Below, piece by piece: positions 1 to 12,557 of a stretch of 64,000 bases of DNA; position 1 is the stretch's first letter; every line of letters begins with the position of its first letter. The position numbers and the translations under genes are program-made. The notes under the pieces are model-generated. The model saw only the letters and a list, made by a program, of their open reading frames with translations, did not search any database and was not told the origin of the DNA. The stretch is taken from the NCBI RefSeq assembly GCF_902686445.1, contig NW_025920105.1, positions 1,129,120 through 1,193,119 on the forward strand, in the 5' to 3' direction. Origin of the DNA: Sciurus carolinensis. Taxonomy: Eukaryota > Chordata > Mammalia > Rodentia > Sciuridae.

Positions 1-344
1 CACCTAGTTTGGTGCCATCAGTGGTTGGTCACAGTCATGCAGCAAGCTGGCAGGTTAGTCAGACCACTTGCATTGCAGAGGTAGCAGACAGGCACCCACT
101 TGCCTGCCTTGCAGAGCTGGTGGGTGGGTACACAACCAGCCCAACCACCAGGCCAAACACAGATGCCATCACTGAACAACCCCACCTGACCAACATGCTG
201 AGGTTTGTCTCCATCATGGAATTAGCCAGAGGCATCTTTATAGGCTGGTGCAGGCATTTTGAATTACTCCTGAGGGCATGGCCATCATCATTGCAAGAGC
301 AACTCCCTTCCTGAGACAACTACAGGAGGCTAGAGGACCTTTGA
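1..344. other. Unassigned sequence upstream of L1 copy 1
   Basis: No gene or known repeat is recognisable here. Open frames of 101 and 86 codons exist on the two strands but overlap each other, show no domain and are probably chance. It may be an unusual 5' extension of the L1 that follows, since the words just after it (about 320-400) already match L1 5' UTR, but I cannot show this. Confidence 0.4.
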
Positions 345-622
345 CAAGACCCAGGAGCCAAGAAGAGGAGGTATTGAGAGACTCAGGACCAATTCAGAGC
401 CACCAGGGAATATACCCCACCTGAAGGGCACCACCCCTAGAAGGCCAGATTCCTAGTAGAGCACTGCATTATTAAGTTTCTCCAAGACTACTGAAAGCTA
501 AGAGGTGAGCTATTGGAAATCTTCAGAGACAATATTAGGCAATAGAGGAAATCTGCAATATCCCAGAGTTTCACTATTAGAGGGGTAGATACCTGAACAA
601 TATTAGAAAACAAGGGAAGGAA

Positions 623-1636
623 ATGTCCCAAATAAACCTAGATGGTATAGCAATAAAATCCAATGACAGCATGGCAGAAGAAATGTTTGAAAGGGAGTTC
701 AGAATGTACATAATTAAAACAATCAGGGAAGCAAACAAGGAGATGAAAGAGCAAATGCAGACATTGAAGGATGAGATGAAAGGGCAAATGCAGGCACTGA
801 ATGATCACACCAATTGACAGTTAAAAAAGCAAATACAGGAAGTAAAAGATAATTTCAATAAAGAGTTAGATATATTGAAAAAAAATCAGAAATCCTTGAA
901 ATGAAGAAAACAATAAACCAAATTAAAAACTCCATATAAAGCATAACCAATAGGATAGAACACCTGAGACAGAACGTCAGATATTGAAGACAAAATATTT
1001 AATATTGAAAACAAAGTTGACCAGAGAAGATGGTAAGAAATCATGAACAGAATCTACAAGAACTATGGAATATCATGAAAAGACCAAATTTAAGAATTAT
1101 CCGGATTGAGGAAGGCTTAGAGAAACAAACCAAAGGAATGAACAATCTATTCAATGAAATAATATCAGAAAATTTCCCAAATCTGAAGAATAAAATGGAA
1201 AATGAAGTACAAGAGGCTTATAGGACTCCAAATACACAAAAATACAATAGACCCACACCAAGGCCCATTATAATGAAAATACCTAACATACAAAATAAAG
1301 ACAGAATTTTAAAGACTGCGAGAGAAAATAATCAAACTACATTCACAGGGAAACCAATATAGATATCAACAGATTTTTCAATCCAGACCCTAAAAGCTAG
1401 AAGGGCCTGGAACAACATTTTTCAAGCTCTGAAAGAAAATGGATACCAACCAAGAATCTTTAACAGCAAAACTTACTTTCAGATTTGATGATGAAATAAA
1501 ATCATTCCATGATAAACAAAAGCTAAAAGAATTTACAAAAAGAAAACCAGCATTACAGAACATTCTCAGCAAAATATTCCATGAGGAAGAGATGAAAAAC
1601 AATGATGTAAATCAGCAAAGGGAGGAACTACCCTAA
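623..1636 (+). pseudogene. L1 ORF1 remnant (RNA-binding chaperone) of copy 1
   Basis: ORF1p is the trimeric RNA-binding protein that coats L1 RNA. The start MSQINLDG matches the start in the other copies. The N-terminal part carries the charged coiled-coil region (EMKEQMQTLKDEMKGQMQ). A TGA at 815-817 cuts the frame, and frame changes follow. A second readable block (1030-1362) has the RRM/C-terminal region with NLRIIRIEEGLEKQTKGMNN, and the last block (1439-1636) ends at the normal ORF1 stop. Not functional. Confidence 0.85.
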
Positions 1637-1694
1637 AGGAACAACCAAATAAAGAAGAAATCAAGTCGTGTCAAAATAAAAAAACTGAGCCAAA

Positions 1695-4600
1695 TGACCA
1701 GGAATACAAATAATATCTCAATAATAACCCTGAATGTTAATGGCCTGAACTCATCAATCAAAAGACATAACCTGGCAGAATGGATTAAAAAGAAAAATCC
1801 AACAATTTGCTGTCTGCAAGAGACTCAATTCATAGAAAGAGTACCCACAGACTAAAGGTGAAAGGATGGGGAAAAACACACCATGGACATGGACACAGCA
1901 ACAAAGCTGAAGTATCCATCCTCATATCAGATAATGTGTACTTCAAGCCAAATTAGTAAGAAGGGATAAAGAAGGACATTTCATACTGCTTAAGGGAAGC
2001 ATAAATCAGCAAGACCTAACAATCATGAATATCTATGCCCCAAGGAGTGGCTCATCCATATACATCAAACAAATCCTTCTCAATTCCAGAAATCAAGTAG
2101 ACCACAACACAATAATACTAGGTGATGTTAACACATCTCTCTCACCACTGGACATATCCTCCAAACAAAAATTGAACAAAGAAACCATAGATCTCAAAAA
2201 CACAATCAATAATATAGACTTAGCAGACACTTATAGATTATACCATCCAATGAAGAGTGAATACACTTTCTTCTCAGCAACACATGGATGCTTCTCTAAA
2301 ATAGACCACATATTATGCCACAAAGCTACTGTTAGCAAGTACAAGAAGATAGAGATAATACCTTGTATTCTATCAGATAAAAAAGGATTGAAATTAGAAA
2401 TAAATGACAGAGTAAACAACAGAAACTACTCCAACACCTGGAGATTAAATAATACACTATTGTATGATGAATGGAAAACAGAAGATATCTGGAAGGAAAT
2501 TAAAAAATTCTTAGAGGTAAATAAGAACAAACAAATAACATGTGAAAATCTTGGGACACTATGAAAGAAGTTCTTAGAGGAATATTTATTTCATGGAGCA
2601 CATTCAATAAAAGAAGAAAAAAATCAACAAATAAATGACCTGACACTATAGCTCAAAGCCCTTGAAAAGAAGAGCAGAACAACACCAAAAGTAGTAGAAG
2701 ACAGGAAATAGTTAAAAATCAGAGATGAAATCAATGAAATTCAAACAAAAGAAACAATCAAAAAATTGACAAAATAAATAGTTGATTTTTTGAAAAAAAA
2801 ATAAACAAAATTGACAAACCCTTAGCCACACTAACAAAGAGAAGAAGAGAGAATACCCAAATTACTAAAATTCGGAATGAACAGGAAATATCACAACAGA
2901 CATGATTGAAATAAAAAAACATAATTAGAAACTATTTTTGAAATATATATTCCAAAAAAATAGAAAATTTCGAAGACATCAACAGGTTTCTAGAGACATA
3001 TGAATTATCTAAACTGAACCAGGAGGACACAATTTAAATAGATCAAATTCAAGTAATGAAATAGAAGAAGTCATCAAAAGCCTACCAACAAAGAAAAGTC
3101 CAGGACCAGATGGATTCTCAGCTGAATTCTACAAAACCTTTAAAGAAGAGCTCATTCCAATATTTCTCAAAGTATTTCATGAAATAGAAGAGGAGGGAAC
3201 CCTCGCAAACTCATTCTATGAAGCCAATATTACCCTGATACCTAAACTAGACAATGACACATCGAGGAAAGAAAATTTCAGACCAATAAGCTAATGAATG
3301 CTGAAGCAAAAATTCTCAACAAAATTTTAGCAAATCACATACAAAAATATATTAAAAAGATAATGCACAATGATCAAGTGGGTTTTATCCCAGGGATGCA
3401 AGGTTAATTCAACATCCAGAAATCAATAAATGTAATTCACCATATCAACAGACTTAAAGTTAAGAATCACATGATTATTTCAATAGATGTAGAAAAAACA
3501 TTTGATAAAATACGGCATCCCTTCATGCTCAAACACTGGAAAAAATAGGGAAAGTGGTAATATTTCTTAATATTATGAAGGCCATCTATGCTAAGCCAAT
3601 GGTCAATGTCATTCTAAATGGTGAAAAACTGAAAGCATTCCCACTAAAAACTGGAAAAAGGCAGGGATGCCCTCTTTCACCACTTTTATTCAACATTTTC
3701 CTTGAAACGCTAACCAGAGCAATTAGACAAATCAAAGAAATAAAAGGGATACAAATAGGAAAAGAAGAACTCAAACTATCCCTATTTGCTGATGACATGA
3801 TTATATACTTAGAGGAAACAGAAAATTCCACCAGAAAACTTTTAGAACTCATAAGTGAATTCAGTAAAGTAGCACGATATAAGATCAATGCTCATAAATT
3901 TAATGCATTTTTATAAATAAGTGATGAATCTTCAGAAAGAGAAATTGGAAAAACTACCCCATTCACAATAACCTTGAAGAAAATAAAATACTTGGGAATC
4001 AATCTCACATAAGAGGTGAAAGACCTCTACAATGAGAACTACAGAACACTAAAGAAAGAAATTAAAGAAAACCTTAGAAGATGGAAAGATCTCCCATGTT
4101 CTTGGATAGGCAGAACTAATATTGTCAAAATGGCCATACTACCAAAAGTGCTATACATATTCAATGTAATTTCAATTAAAATCCCAATGATGTACCTTAC
4201 AGAAATAGAGCAAGCAATCATGAAATTCATTTGGAAGAATAAGAAACCCCAAATAACTAAAGCAATCCTTAGTAGGAAAAGTGAAGCAGTGGGTATCGCA
4301 ATACCAGAACTTCGACTATACTACAAAGCAGTAGTAACAAAAACAGCATGGTATTGGCACCAAAATAGACAGATAGATCAATGGTACAGTATAGAGCACA
4401 AAGACACACAGATACAAACCCAAACAAATACAATTTTCTTATACCAGACAAAGGTGTCAAAAATATGGAATGTAGAAAAAATAGCCTCTTCAACAAATGG
4501 TGCTGGGAAAACTGGAAATCCATATGAAGCAGAATGAAACTAAACACCTATCTCTCACAAAAATCAACTCAAAATGGATCAAGGACCTTGAAATCAGACC

Positions 4601-5507
4601 AGAGAGCCTGCATCTGATAGAAGAAAAAGTAGGCCCAAATCTTCACATGTTGATTTAGGATCAGACTTCCTTAACAGGACTCCCATAGCACAAGAAATAA
4701 AAACAAGAATCAATACCTGGGACAGATTCAAACTAAAAAGCTTTCTCTCAGCAAAGGAAACTCTCAGCAATGCGAAGAGAGAGCCTACAGAGTGGAAGAA
4801 TGTCTTTCCCACTCATACTTCAGATAAAGCACTAATTTCCAGAATCTATAAAGAACTCAAAAAACTCTACACCAAGAATACAAATAACCCAATCAACAAT
4901 TGGTCTTAGGATATGAACAGACAATTCACAGAAGAAGATCTACAAGAAATCAACAAACATATGAAAAAAAAGTTCAATATCTTTAGTAATAAGAGAAATG
5001 CAAATCAAAACTATCCTAAGATTTCATCTCACCCCAATTAGAATGGCAATTATCAAGAATACAAGCAACAATAGGTGTTGGAGAGGACGTGGGAAAAAAG
5101 GTGCACTCATATATTACTGTTGGGTTTGCAAATTAGTGCAGTCACTCTGGAAAGCAGTGTGGAGATTCCTTAGAAAACTTGGAATGGATCCACCATTTGA
5201 CCCAGGTATCCCACTCCTCAGCCTATACCCAAAGGACTTAAAATCAGCATACTGCAAAGATACAGCCACAACAATGTTCATAGCTACTCAATTCACAATA
5301 GCCAGATTGTGGAACCAACCTAGACGCCTCTCAACTGATGGATGGATAAAGAAACTGTGGTATATATATATCATGGAATATTACTCAGCCATAAAGAATA
5401 ATAAAATTATGGCATTTACAGGCAAATGGATGCAGTTGAAGAATATCATGCTAAGTGAGATAAGCCAATCTCACAAAAGGAAGAATGATCTCAATGATAA
5501 GCAATGA
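1695..5507 (+). pseudogene. L1 ORF2 remnant (endonuclease/reverse transcriptase) of copy 1
   Basis: ORF2p nicks the target and reverse-transcribes L1 RNA. The endonuclease block at 2025-2564 keeps NIYAP and SKIDHILCHK. Two conserved positions are changed: GDFN reads GDVN, and the catalytic SDH reads SDK. The RT block at 3554-3916 keeps LFADDMIIY, the YADD-type catalytic box. The C-terminal block 4998-5507 has a damaged Cys knuckle, with CWRGRG where copies 3 and 4 have CWRGCG. At least five frameshifts or stops separate the blocks. Confidence 0.85.
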
Positions 5508-5729
5508 TGATACATATAAGGGGTGGAAAGAGGGAAGAATGGAGGAAGGAGGGACTCTATAGAGGGATAAGAGGGGCAGGAGAGGTGGGGGGAGAAAATA
5601 ACTGAATCAAAAACTATTACCCTAGGTAAATGTATGATTACACAAATGGTATGCTTCTACCTCATGTACAAACAGAGAAACAAGATGTATCCCATTTGTT
5701 TACAATAAAAATGAATTTTAAAAAAAGAA
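5508..5729 (+). other. L1 copy 1 3' UTR and tail
   Basis: A purine-rich stretch (about 5519-5600) with runs of G is followed by the terminal block shared with copies 2, 3 and 6, ending in CCCATTTGTTTACAATAAAA and a short A-rich tail. Unlike the other copies it shows no TTAGGG-type repeat. Confidence 0.7.
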
Positions 5730-5734
5730 GAACA

Positions 5735-5840
5735 AATCAATCCCACAATCAGTAGAAGAAAGGAAATAATTAAGCTCAGAATCAAAACCCATATATAATA
5801 AAATAATGCAAAGCCTACATGGAATTAAGAGTTGGTTCTT
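5735..5840 (+). mobile_element. Older L1 ORF2 fragment, left half of a nested site
   Basis: The words GTAGAAGAAAGGAAATAATTAAG and GAGTTGGTTCTT match the ORF2 linker region just before the RT domain, as at 33300-33395 in copy 4, but are more diverged. The sequence breaks at 5840 and resumes at 11638 in the same order, so copy 2 landed inside it. Confidence 0.7.
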
Positions 5841-6525
5841 GAGGCTCTTTCCATGGGGCGATCCAAGTTGGCAGACTAGAGGGTGACTGCATCTCCAGTC
5901 ACTTCAGAACCCAGGATTCAAGAAGGGGAGGCATTGAGATACTCGGACTAAAATAGAGCCACGGGGTGAGTCTCCCCCAGTGGGTGAAGCTCGGCCTGGG
6001 CAGCAGGCTTGGATAGGGGTGGCTTATCAAAGCAGGACAGGGCAGCTAGAATCTTCCCCAGGTAGCCCTGCTCACTCTGACAGTGGGCTCCTCCCATATG
6101 GCCAGCTTCTTGGAGAAGGTCACCCAGTGAGAGACTTTCTGCACAGAACCAGCTCCAAGTCCCACCAGCAGTGAGCTCCGGCCCACAGGCAGCTTCAGGG
6201 ACCAGGACAGGGCAGCCTGGGACTTCCCCAAGCAGCATGGCTCCCTCCAGCAAGAGGCACCTTTAAAGGTTAGCTTCTCAGAGCAGACCTCCCAGTGAGA
6301 GCCTTTCCACACAGAGCCAGCTCGAAGTCCTGGAACCAGTAGCGGGCTAGGGGCAGCTTTCTTCAGAAACACTGCATTATCAAGTTCCTCCAAGACTTCA
6401 GGCTACTGAAGGCTGGGAGGTGTTACACTGGAAATCAGCAGGGACACTATAAGCCAATAGAGAAAATCTGCAATATCTCAGGGTTCCACTGACATCTGAC
6501 CAATATGAGAAAACAAGGGAAGAAA
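5841..6525 (+). promoter_or_regulatory. L1 copy 2 5' UTR (internal promoter region)
   Basis: Aligns with the 5' UTR of copies 4 and 5. The YY1-like start has decayed (CAAGTTGGCAGAC instead of CAAGATGGCGGCC). A block of about 190-230 bp occurs twice, around 6030-6155 and 6205-6335. It carries shared words such as GGGCAGC...CTTCCCC, and GAGAG/GAGAGCC...TTTC followed by CACAGA.CCAGCTC.AAGTCC. It is therefore internally repetitive. Confidence 0.65.
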
Positions 6526-7548
6526 ATGTCCGAAAAAACCTAGATACTATACCAATAAAACCTAATGACAGCACAGCAGAAGAAATGTCAGAAAGGGAGT
6601 TCAGAATGTACATCATTAAAACGATCAGGGAAGCAAACGAGGAGATGAAAGAGCAAATGCAGGCATTGAAGGAAGAGATGAAAGTGCAAATGCAGGCATT
6701 AAATGATCACACCAATCAACAGTTAAAAGACCAAACATGGGAAGCAAGAGATCATTTCAATAAAGAGTTAGAGATACTGAAAAAAAAGCAAAGAGAAAAC
6801 CTTGAAATGAAGGAAACAATAAACGAAGTAAAAAACTCCATAGAAAGCATAACCAATAGGATAGAACACCTGGAAGACAGAACCTCAGACATTGAAGACA
6901 AAATATTTAATCTTGAAAACAAAGTTGGCCAAACAGAAAAGATGGTAAGAAATCATGAACAGAATCTACAAGAATTATGGGATATTATGAAAAGGCCAAA
7001 TTTAAGAATTATTGGGATTGAGGAAGACTTAGAGAAACAAACCAAAGGAATGAACAATCTATTCAATGAAATAATATCAGAAAATTTCCCAAATCTGAAG
7101 ATCAAAATGGAAAAATAAACATAAGAGGCATATAGGACTCCAAATATACAAAATTACAACAGGCCCACACCAAGATGCATTATTATGAAAATATCTAACA
7201 CACAAAATAAAGTTAGAATTTTAAAGACTGTGAGAGAAAAATATTAAATTACATTCAGGGGGAAATCAATAAGAATATCAGCAGATTTTTCAATCCAGAC
7301 CCTAAAAGCTAGAAGGGCCTGGAACAATATTTATCAAGCCCTGAAAGAAAATGGATGCCAACCAAGAAACTTATACCCAGCAAAACTTACTTTCAGATTT
7401 GATGATGAAATAAGATCCTTCCATGATAAACAAAAGCTAAAGGAATTTACAAAAAGAAAGCCAGCATTACAGAACATTCTCAGCAAATATTCCATGAGGA
7501 AGAGATGAAAAACAATGATGCAAATCAGCAATGGGAGGAACTAACCTA
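6526..7548 (+). pseudogene. L1 ORF1 of copy 2, interrupted
   Basis: The start codon is at 6526, but a one-base loss soon after it gives an early stop. The frame is then open from 6585 to 7118 (177 codons), covering the coiled coil with heptad-like charged residues and most of the RRM. The frame is lost again near 7118, and the C-terminal part (FDDEIRSFHDKQKLKEFTKRKPALQN) is readable in another frame to about 7548. This is the longest ORF1 block in the window. Confidence 0.85.
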
Positions 7549-7596
7549 AAGGAATAGCCAAATAAAGGAGAAACCAAATCATGACAAAAAACAAAA

Positions 7597-10500
7597 ATGA
7601 GTCAAATGACTGGGAATACAAATAATATCACAATAATAACCCTGAATGTTAATGGCCTGAACTCATCAATCAAAAGACATAGACTGGCAGATTGGATTAT
7701 AAAGAAAACTCCAACAATATGCTGCCTGCAAGAGACTCTTCTCATAGAAAGAGATACCCATAGACTAAAGGTGAAAGGATGGGAAAAAAAACATACCATG
7801 CACACGGACACAGCAAGAAAGCTGAAGTATCCATCCTTATTTCAGATAATGTGGACCTCAAGCCAAAACTAGTCAGAAGGGATAAAGAAGGACATTACAT
7901 GCTCCTTAAGAGAAGCACATATCAGCAAGACATAACAATCATAAATATCTAACATTGGCTCATCCACGTACGTCAAACAAATCCTTCTCAATTCCAGAAA
8001 TCAAATAGGCCACAACACAATAATACTAGGTGATTTTAACACACCTCTCTCACCACTGGATAGGTCTTACAAACAAAAAATGAACAAAGAAACCATAGAT
8101 CTCAATAACACAATGAACAATTTAGACTTAACTGACATATATAGAATACACCATCCTACAAAGAACAAACACACTTTCTTCTCAGCAGCACATGGATCCT
8201 TCTCCAAAATAGACCATTTTTAATGCCACAAAGCTACTGTTAGAAAATAAAAGAAGATAGACTCTTGTACTCTATCAGATCATAATGGATTGAAATTAGA
8301 AATAAATGACAGAATAAAAAACAGAAATTTCTCCAATACCTGGAGATTAAATAATACACTATTATATGATGAATGGATAACAGAAGACATTAGGAGGGAA
8401 ATAAAAAACCTCTTAGAAGTAAATGAGAACAAAGACACATCATATCAAAATCTCTGGGAAGGAAGATTTATTTCAGGGGACGCATTCAACAAAAGAAGAA
8501 GAAATCAACAAACAAATGACTTAACACTACAGCTCAAAGCCCTAGAAAAAAAAGAACAGACCAACACCAAAAGTAGTAAAAGACAGGAAACAGTTAAAAT
8601 CAGAGCCAAAACCAACAAAATTGAAACAAAACAAAAAATCGGAAAAATTAACAAAATAAATAGTTGGTTCTTTGAAAAAAATAAACAAAATTGATAAACC
8701 CTTAGCCACACTAACAAAAAGAAAGAGGGAGAAAATTCAAATTACTGTAACTCAGAATGAACAAGGAAATATCACAACAGACACAAGTGAAATAAAAAAC
8801 ATAATTAGAGAATCTATACTCCAACAAAACAGAAAACCTCCAAACATCAACAAGTTTCTAGAGACATATGAATTCCCTAAACTGAACAAGGAGGACGTAC
8901 ACAACTTAAATAAATCAATTTGAAGCAATGAAATAGAAGTGGTCATCAAAAGCCTACCAACAAAAAAAAGTCCGGGACCAGATGGGTTCTCAGCTGAGTT
9001 GTACAAAACTTTTAAAGAAGAGCTCATTCCAAAGTATTCCATGAAATAGAAGAGGAGGGAACCCTCCCAAACTCATTCTATGAAGTCAATATCACTCTGA
9101 TACCTAAACCAGGCACAGACACTTGGAGGAAAGAAATTTTAGACCAATATACTTAGTGAACATCAACGCAAAAATTCTTAACAAAATTTTAGCAAATTGC
9201 ATACAAAAATATATTAAAAAGATAGTGCACCATGATCAAGTGGGTTTCATCCCAGGGTAGCAAGGTTGGTTCAACATCCAGAAATCAATAAATGTGATTC
9301 ACCATATCAACAGACTTAAAGTTAAGAATCACATGATTATTTTGATAGATGCAGAAAAAGCTTTCAATAAAATACAGCATCCCTTCATGCTCAAAGCACT
9401 AGAGAAAATTGGGGTAGTGGGAACATTCCTTAACATTATAAAGGCCATCTATGCTAAGCCCATGGCTAATATCATTCTAAATGGTGAAAAACTGAAAGCA
9501 TTCCCCCTAAAAACTGGAACAAGGCAGGGATGATCTCTTTTGCCACTTCTATTCAACATGTTCCATGAAACTCTAGTCAGAGCAATTAGACAAACCAAAG
9601 AAATTAAAGGGATACAAATTGGAAAAGAAGAACTCAAACTATCCCTGTTCACTGATGACATGATTATATATTTAGAGGAACCTGGAAATTCCACCAGAAA
9701 ACTTTTAGAACTCATAAGTGAATTCAGTAAAGTAGCAGGTTACAAGATCAATGCTCATAAATCCAATGCATTTTTATACATAAGTGATGAATCTTCAGAA
9801 AGAGAAATTAGGAAAACTACCCCATTCACAATAGCATCAAAAATATAAAATACTTGGGAATCAATCTCACAAAAGAGGTGAAAGACATATACAATGAGAA
9901 CTACAGAACACTAAAGAAAGAAATTAAAGAAAGCCTTAGAAGGTGCAGAGATCTCACATGTTCTTGAATAAGCAGAATTAATATTGTCAAATGGCCATAC
10001 TACCAAAAGTGCTATACAGATTCAATGCAATTCCAATTAAATTCCCAATTAGGTACCTTACAGAAATAGAGTAAGCAATTATGAAATTCATCCAGAAGAA
10101 TAAAAAAACCTAGAATAGCTAAAACAATCCTCAGTAGAAAGAGCAAAGCAGGGGGTACCGCAATACCAGATCTTCAACTCTATTACAAAGCAAAAATAAC
10201 AAAAATGGCACGGTATTCTTACCAAAATAGACAGGTAAATCAATGGTACAGAATAGAGGACATGGACACAAACCCAAACAAATACAATTTTCTCATACTA
10301 GACAAAGGTGTCAAAAATATGCAATGGAGAAAAGATAGCCTCTTCAACAAATGGTGCTGGGAAAACTGGGAAATCATACACAACAGAATAAAATTCATCC
10401 CCTATCTCTCACCCTGCACAAAACTCAACTCAAAATGGATCAAGGACCTCGGAATAAGATCAGAGACCCTGCATCTTATAGAAGAAAAAGTAGGTCTAAT

Positions 10501-11363
10501 CTTCAACTTGTTGGCTTAGGATCAGACTTCCTTAACAGGACTCCAATAGTACAAGAAATAAAAGCAAGAACTGGGATAGATTCAAACTAAAAAGCTTTCT
10601 CTCAGCAAAGAAAACTCTCAGTATTGTGAAGAGAGAGCCTACAGAGTGGGAGAATATCTTTGCCACTCATACTTCAGATAGAGCACTAATTTTCAGAATC
10701 TATAAAGAACTCAAAAAACTCTACACCAAGAATACAAGTAACCCAATTGACAAATGGGTTAAGAAAATGAACAGACACTTCACAGAAGAAGATGTACAAG
10801 CAATCAACAGATATATGAAAAAATGTTCAACATCTCTAGTAATAAGAGAAATGAAAATCAAAACTACCCTAAGATTTCATACCCAATTAGCATGGTGATT
10901 ATCAAGAACACAAGCAACAATAGGTGTTGGCGAGGATGTGGGGAAAAAGGTACACTTATACATTGCTGATGGGGTTAGCAAATTAGTGCAGCCACTCTGG
11001 AAAGCAGTATGGAGATTCCTCAGAAAGCTTGGAATGGAGCCACCATTTGATCCAGCTATCACACATCTTGACCTATACCCAAAGAACTTAAAATCAGCAT
11101 ACTACAGAGATACATTCACATCAATGTTCATTGCTGCTCAATTCACCATAGACAGATTGTGGAATCTACCTAGATGTCCTTCAGTTGATGAATGGATAGA
11201 GAAACTGTGGCATATATATACAATGGAATATTACTGCACCATAAAGAATGATAAAATTATGGCATTTGCAGGCAAATGGATGAATTTGGAGAATATCATG
11301 CTAAGTGAGATAAGCCAATCTCAAAAAACTAAAGGACAAATGATCTCACTGATAAGTGGATGA
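7597..11363 (+). pseudogene. L1 ORF2 of copy 2, interrupted
   Basis: The start MSQMTGNTNNITIITLNVNGLNS is the normal endonuclease N-terminus with its catalytic Asn. Later blocks are 8290-8694 (linker), 9294-9533 and 9540-9848 (RT), and 10205-10898 and 10938-11363 (C-terminal). In the RT catalytic box FADD reads FTDD, and a TGA at 9531-9533 splits the RT. The endonuclease region lost part of the AP motif near 7950. Not functional. Confidence 0.85.
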
Positions 11364-11635
11364 GGACATATAATGGGGGGTGGGAGGTGTTAGCATTAGG
11401 GTTAGGGTTAGGTTTAGGGTTAAGGAGGGTGGTAAGAATGGAGGAAGGAAGGACTGTACAGAGGGAAAAGAGGGTGGAAGTGGTGGGGGGGAAGGGAAAA
11501 AATAACAGAATGAATCAAACAACATTACCCTATATAAATTTATGATTACACAAATGGTATGCCTTGACTCCATGTACAAATAGAGAAACAACATGTATCC
11601 CATTTGTTAACAAAAAAAGATAAATAAACAAAAAA
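11364..11635 (+). repeat. L1 copy 2 3' UTR with TTAGGG-like repeats
   Basis: From 11391 a run of TTAGGG, TTAGGG, TTAGG, TTTAGGG and TTAAGG units is followed by a purine-rich stretch with G runs (11424-11500). The shared L1 3'-terminal block and an A-rich tail follow. Such G-runs could form G-quadruplexes in RNA or DNA. Confidence 0.8.
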
Positions 11636-11637
11636 GT

Positions 11638-11770
11638 GTTGGTTCTTTGAAAAGATCAACAAAATAGAAAAATTCTTAGCCAAACTAATTAAAAGGAAAA
11701 GAGAGAAAGCTCAAATTAATAAGGTAAGATGAAAAAGTAAAATATCACCACAGACAATAAAAATCCAGGG
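11638..11770 (+). mobile_element. Older L1 ORF2 fragment, right half of a nested site
   Basis: Continues the remnant broken at 5840. It reads through GTTGGTTCTTTGAAAAGATC, a Leu-Ala-Lys-Leu-like segment, and a block matching ATCACC.CAGACA in other copies. It is clearly more diverged than copy 2. Confidence 0.7.
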
Positions 11771-11919
11771 GACCCATTACACTGTGAACTCGGACTCTTC
11801 TCCACTCAACCCCACTCTAGTTGTGGGGTTGGGCTGTTCTATACATTGATTTTTCATCTGTAGGCAAACCGCATGAGGGCTCCCATCCATCCCTGTTAAC
11901 CTTCCTATTTTAGGTCTCA

Positions 11920-12115
11920 CTGTGAGCTATCTTATCAGACCTCGGACAAATTTCTGCACTATTTCTTTCATCTGAAATAGAGAGAAACAATGGTTTAAAT
12001 TATGAGGTGTACAATGACCATCTCTGTCAGACACTGTTCCAAGAACTTGACAGATCTCTTTGTACAACTCATTGAAATAGAATTCATTTTCTTTATTTAC
12101 ACTTGAGGTTTAATA
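11920..12115 (+). mobile_element. MIR-type SINE, diverged
   Basis: The order of words fits the MIR consensus. It reads a GGACAAATTTCTGCACTATTTC segment, CATCTGAAATAG, a region like ACACTGTTCCAAG, then ACAACTCATTGAA. This is an old tRNA-derived SINE found across mammals. Divergence is high, so the boundaries are approximate. Confidence 0.5.
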
Positions 12116-12555
12116 GGAGCATGCAGGGCAGTTGAGATGGTTTGCTTACAGTAGTAGGTTATATGATCATAATCAAGTTTCCTCTAGAATTCCTAACTCT
12201 TCCACAGCTGTCACACTTGCTGCATTCCTTCAAGTCAGGGCAGGAGAGGTGCTCAGGCTATCTAGATTCATATCACCTAGGTAGGTGGGAAGACTTGTTT
12301 CTCACAGCTCTCTTTCATCTGTGGAAATACATGATCATGTTTGAGAACAAGTGGTGGGGATTAAAACTCCATCCTCCATTTGAGGATTGAACTCTCACCT
12401 CTCTCTTGGCAAATGTAAGCATAACAACATAGCCACAGGCATGACGTGAGAAGAACCAAGTCAGTGTGATTGATTTCAAATTTCTTAATTTCAGGAATTT
12501 GGAGAACACATTACTTCATTTTAAAATCTATATTTTGTTTGGGTCATGAGGTTTA
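12116..12555. other. Unassigned sequence
   Basis: Nothing recognisable. Short frames of 82 and 64 codons overlap on opposite strands and show no domain. Confidence 0.4.
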
Positions 12556-12557
12556 GA

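Larger units (their letters stand above)
345..5729 (+). mobile_element. LINE-1 copy 1, near full length, old and decayed
   Basis: A non-LTR retrotransposon with the usual order: short 5' UTR (about 345-622), ORF1, ORF2, G-rich 3' UTR and a short A-rich tail after 5706. The 5' UTR matches that of the L1 at 50.4-57.0 kb (words around 410-500 and 51690-51800) but is much shorter and lacks the tandem-repeat part. Both ORFs are broken by several stops and indels, so it is dead. The 3' UTR lacks the TTAGGG-like tract seen in the other copies. Its 3' end adjoins an older L1 ORF2 remnant. The exact 5' boundary and a target-site duplication could not be found. Confidence 0.9.
5841..11635 (+). mobile_element. 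LINE-1 copy 2, full length, inserted into an older L1
   Basis: Has the monomer-type 5' UTR (from 5841), ORF1, ORF2, a telomere-like 3' UTR and an A-rich tail at 11610-11635. The first 13-14 bases look like the tail of a preceding 5' UTR monomer (compare 30706-30716), so the source RNA probably began inside an upstream monomer. A 10-bp duplication GTTGGTTCTT flanks it at 5831-5840 and 11638-11647. Both ORFs are interrupted. Confidence 0.92.

Noticed and set aside
11391..11425. Interstitial telomere or chromosome-fusion scar
   Set aside because: The same TTAGGG-like array recurs at the same position after ORF2 in five L1 copies, so it belongs to the element.
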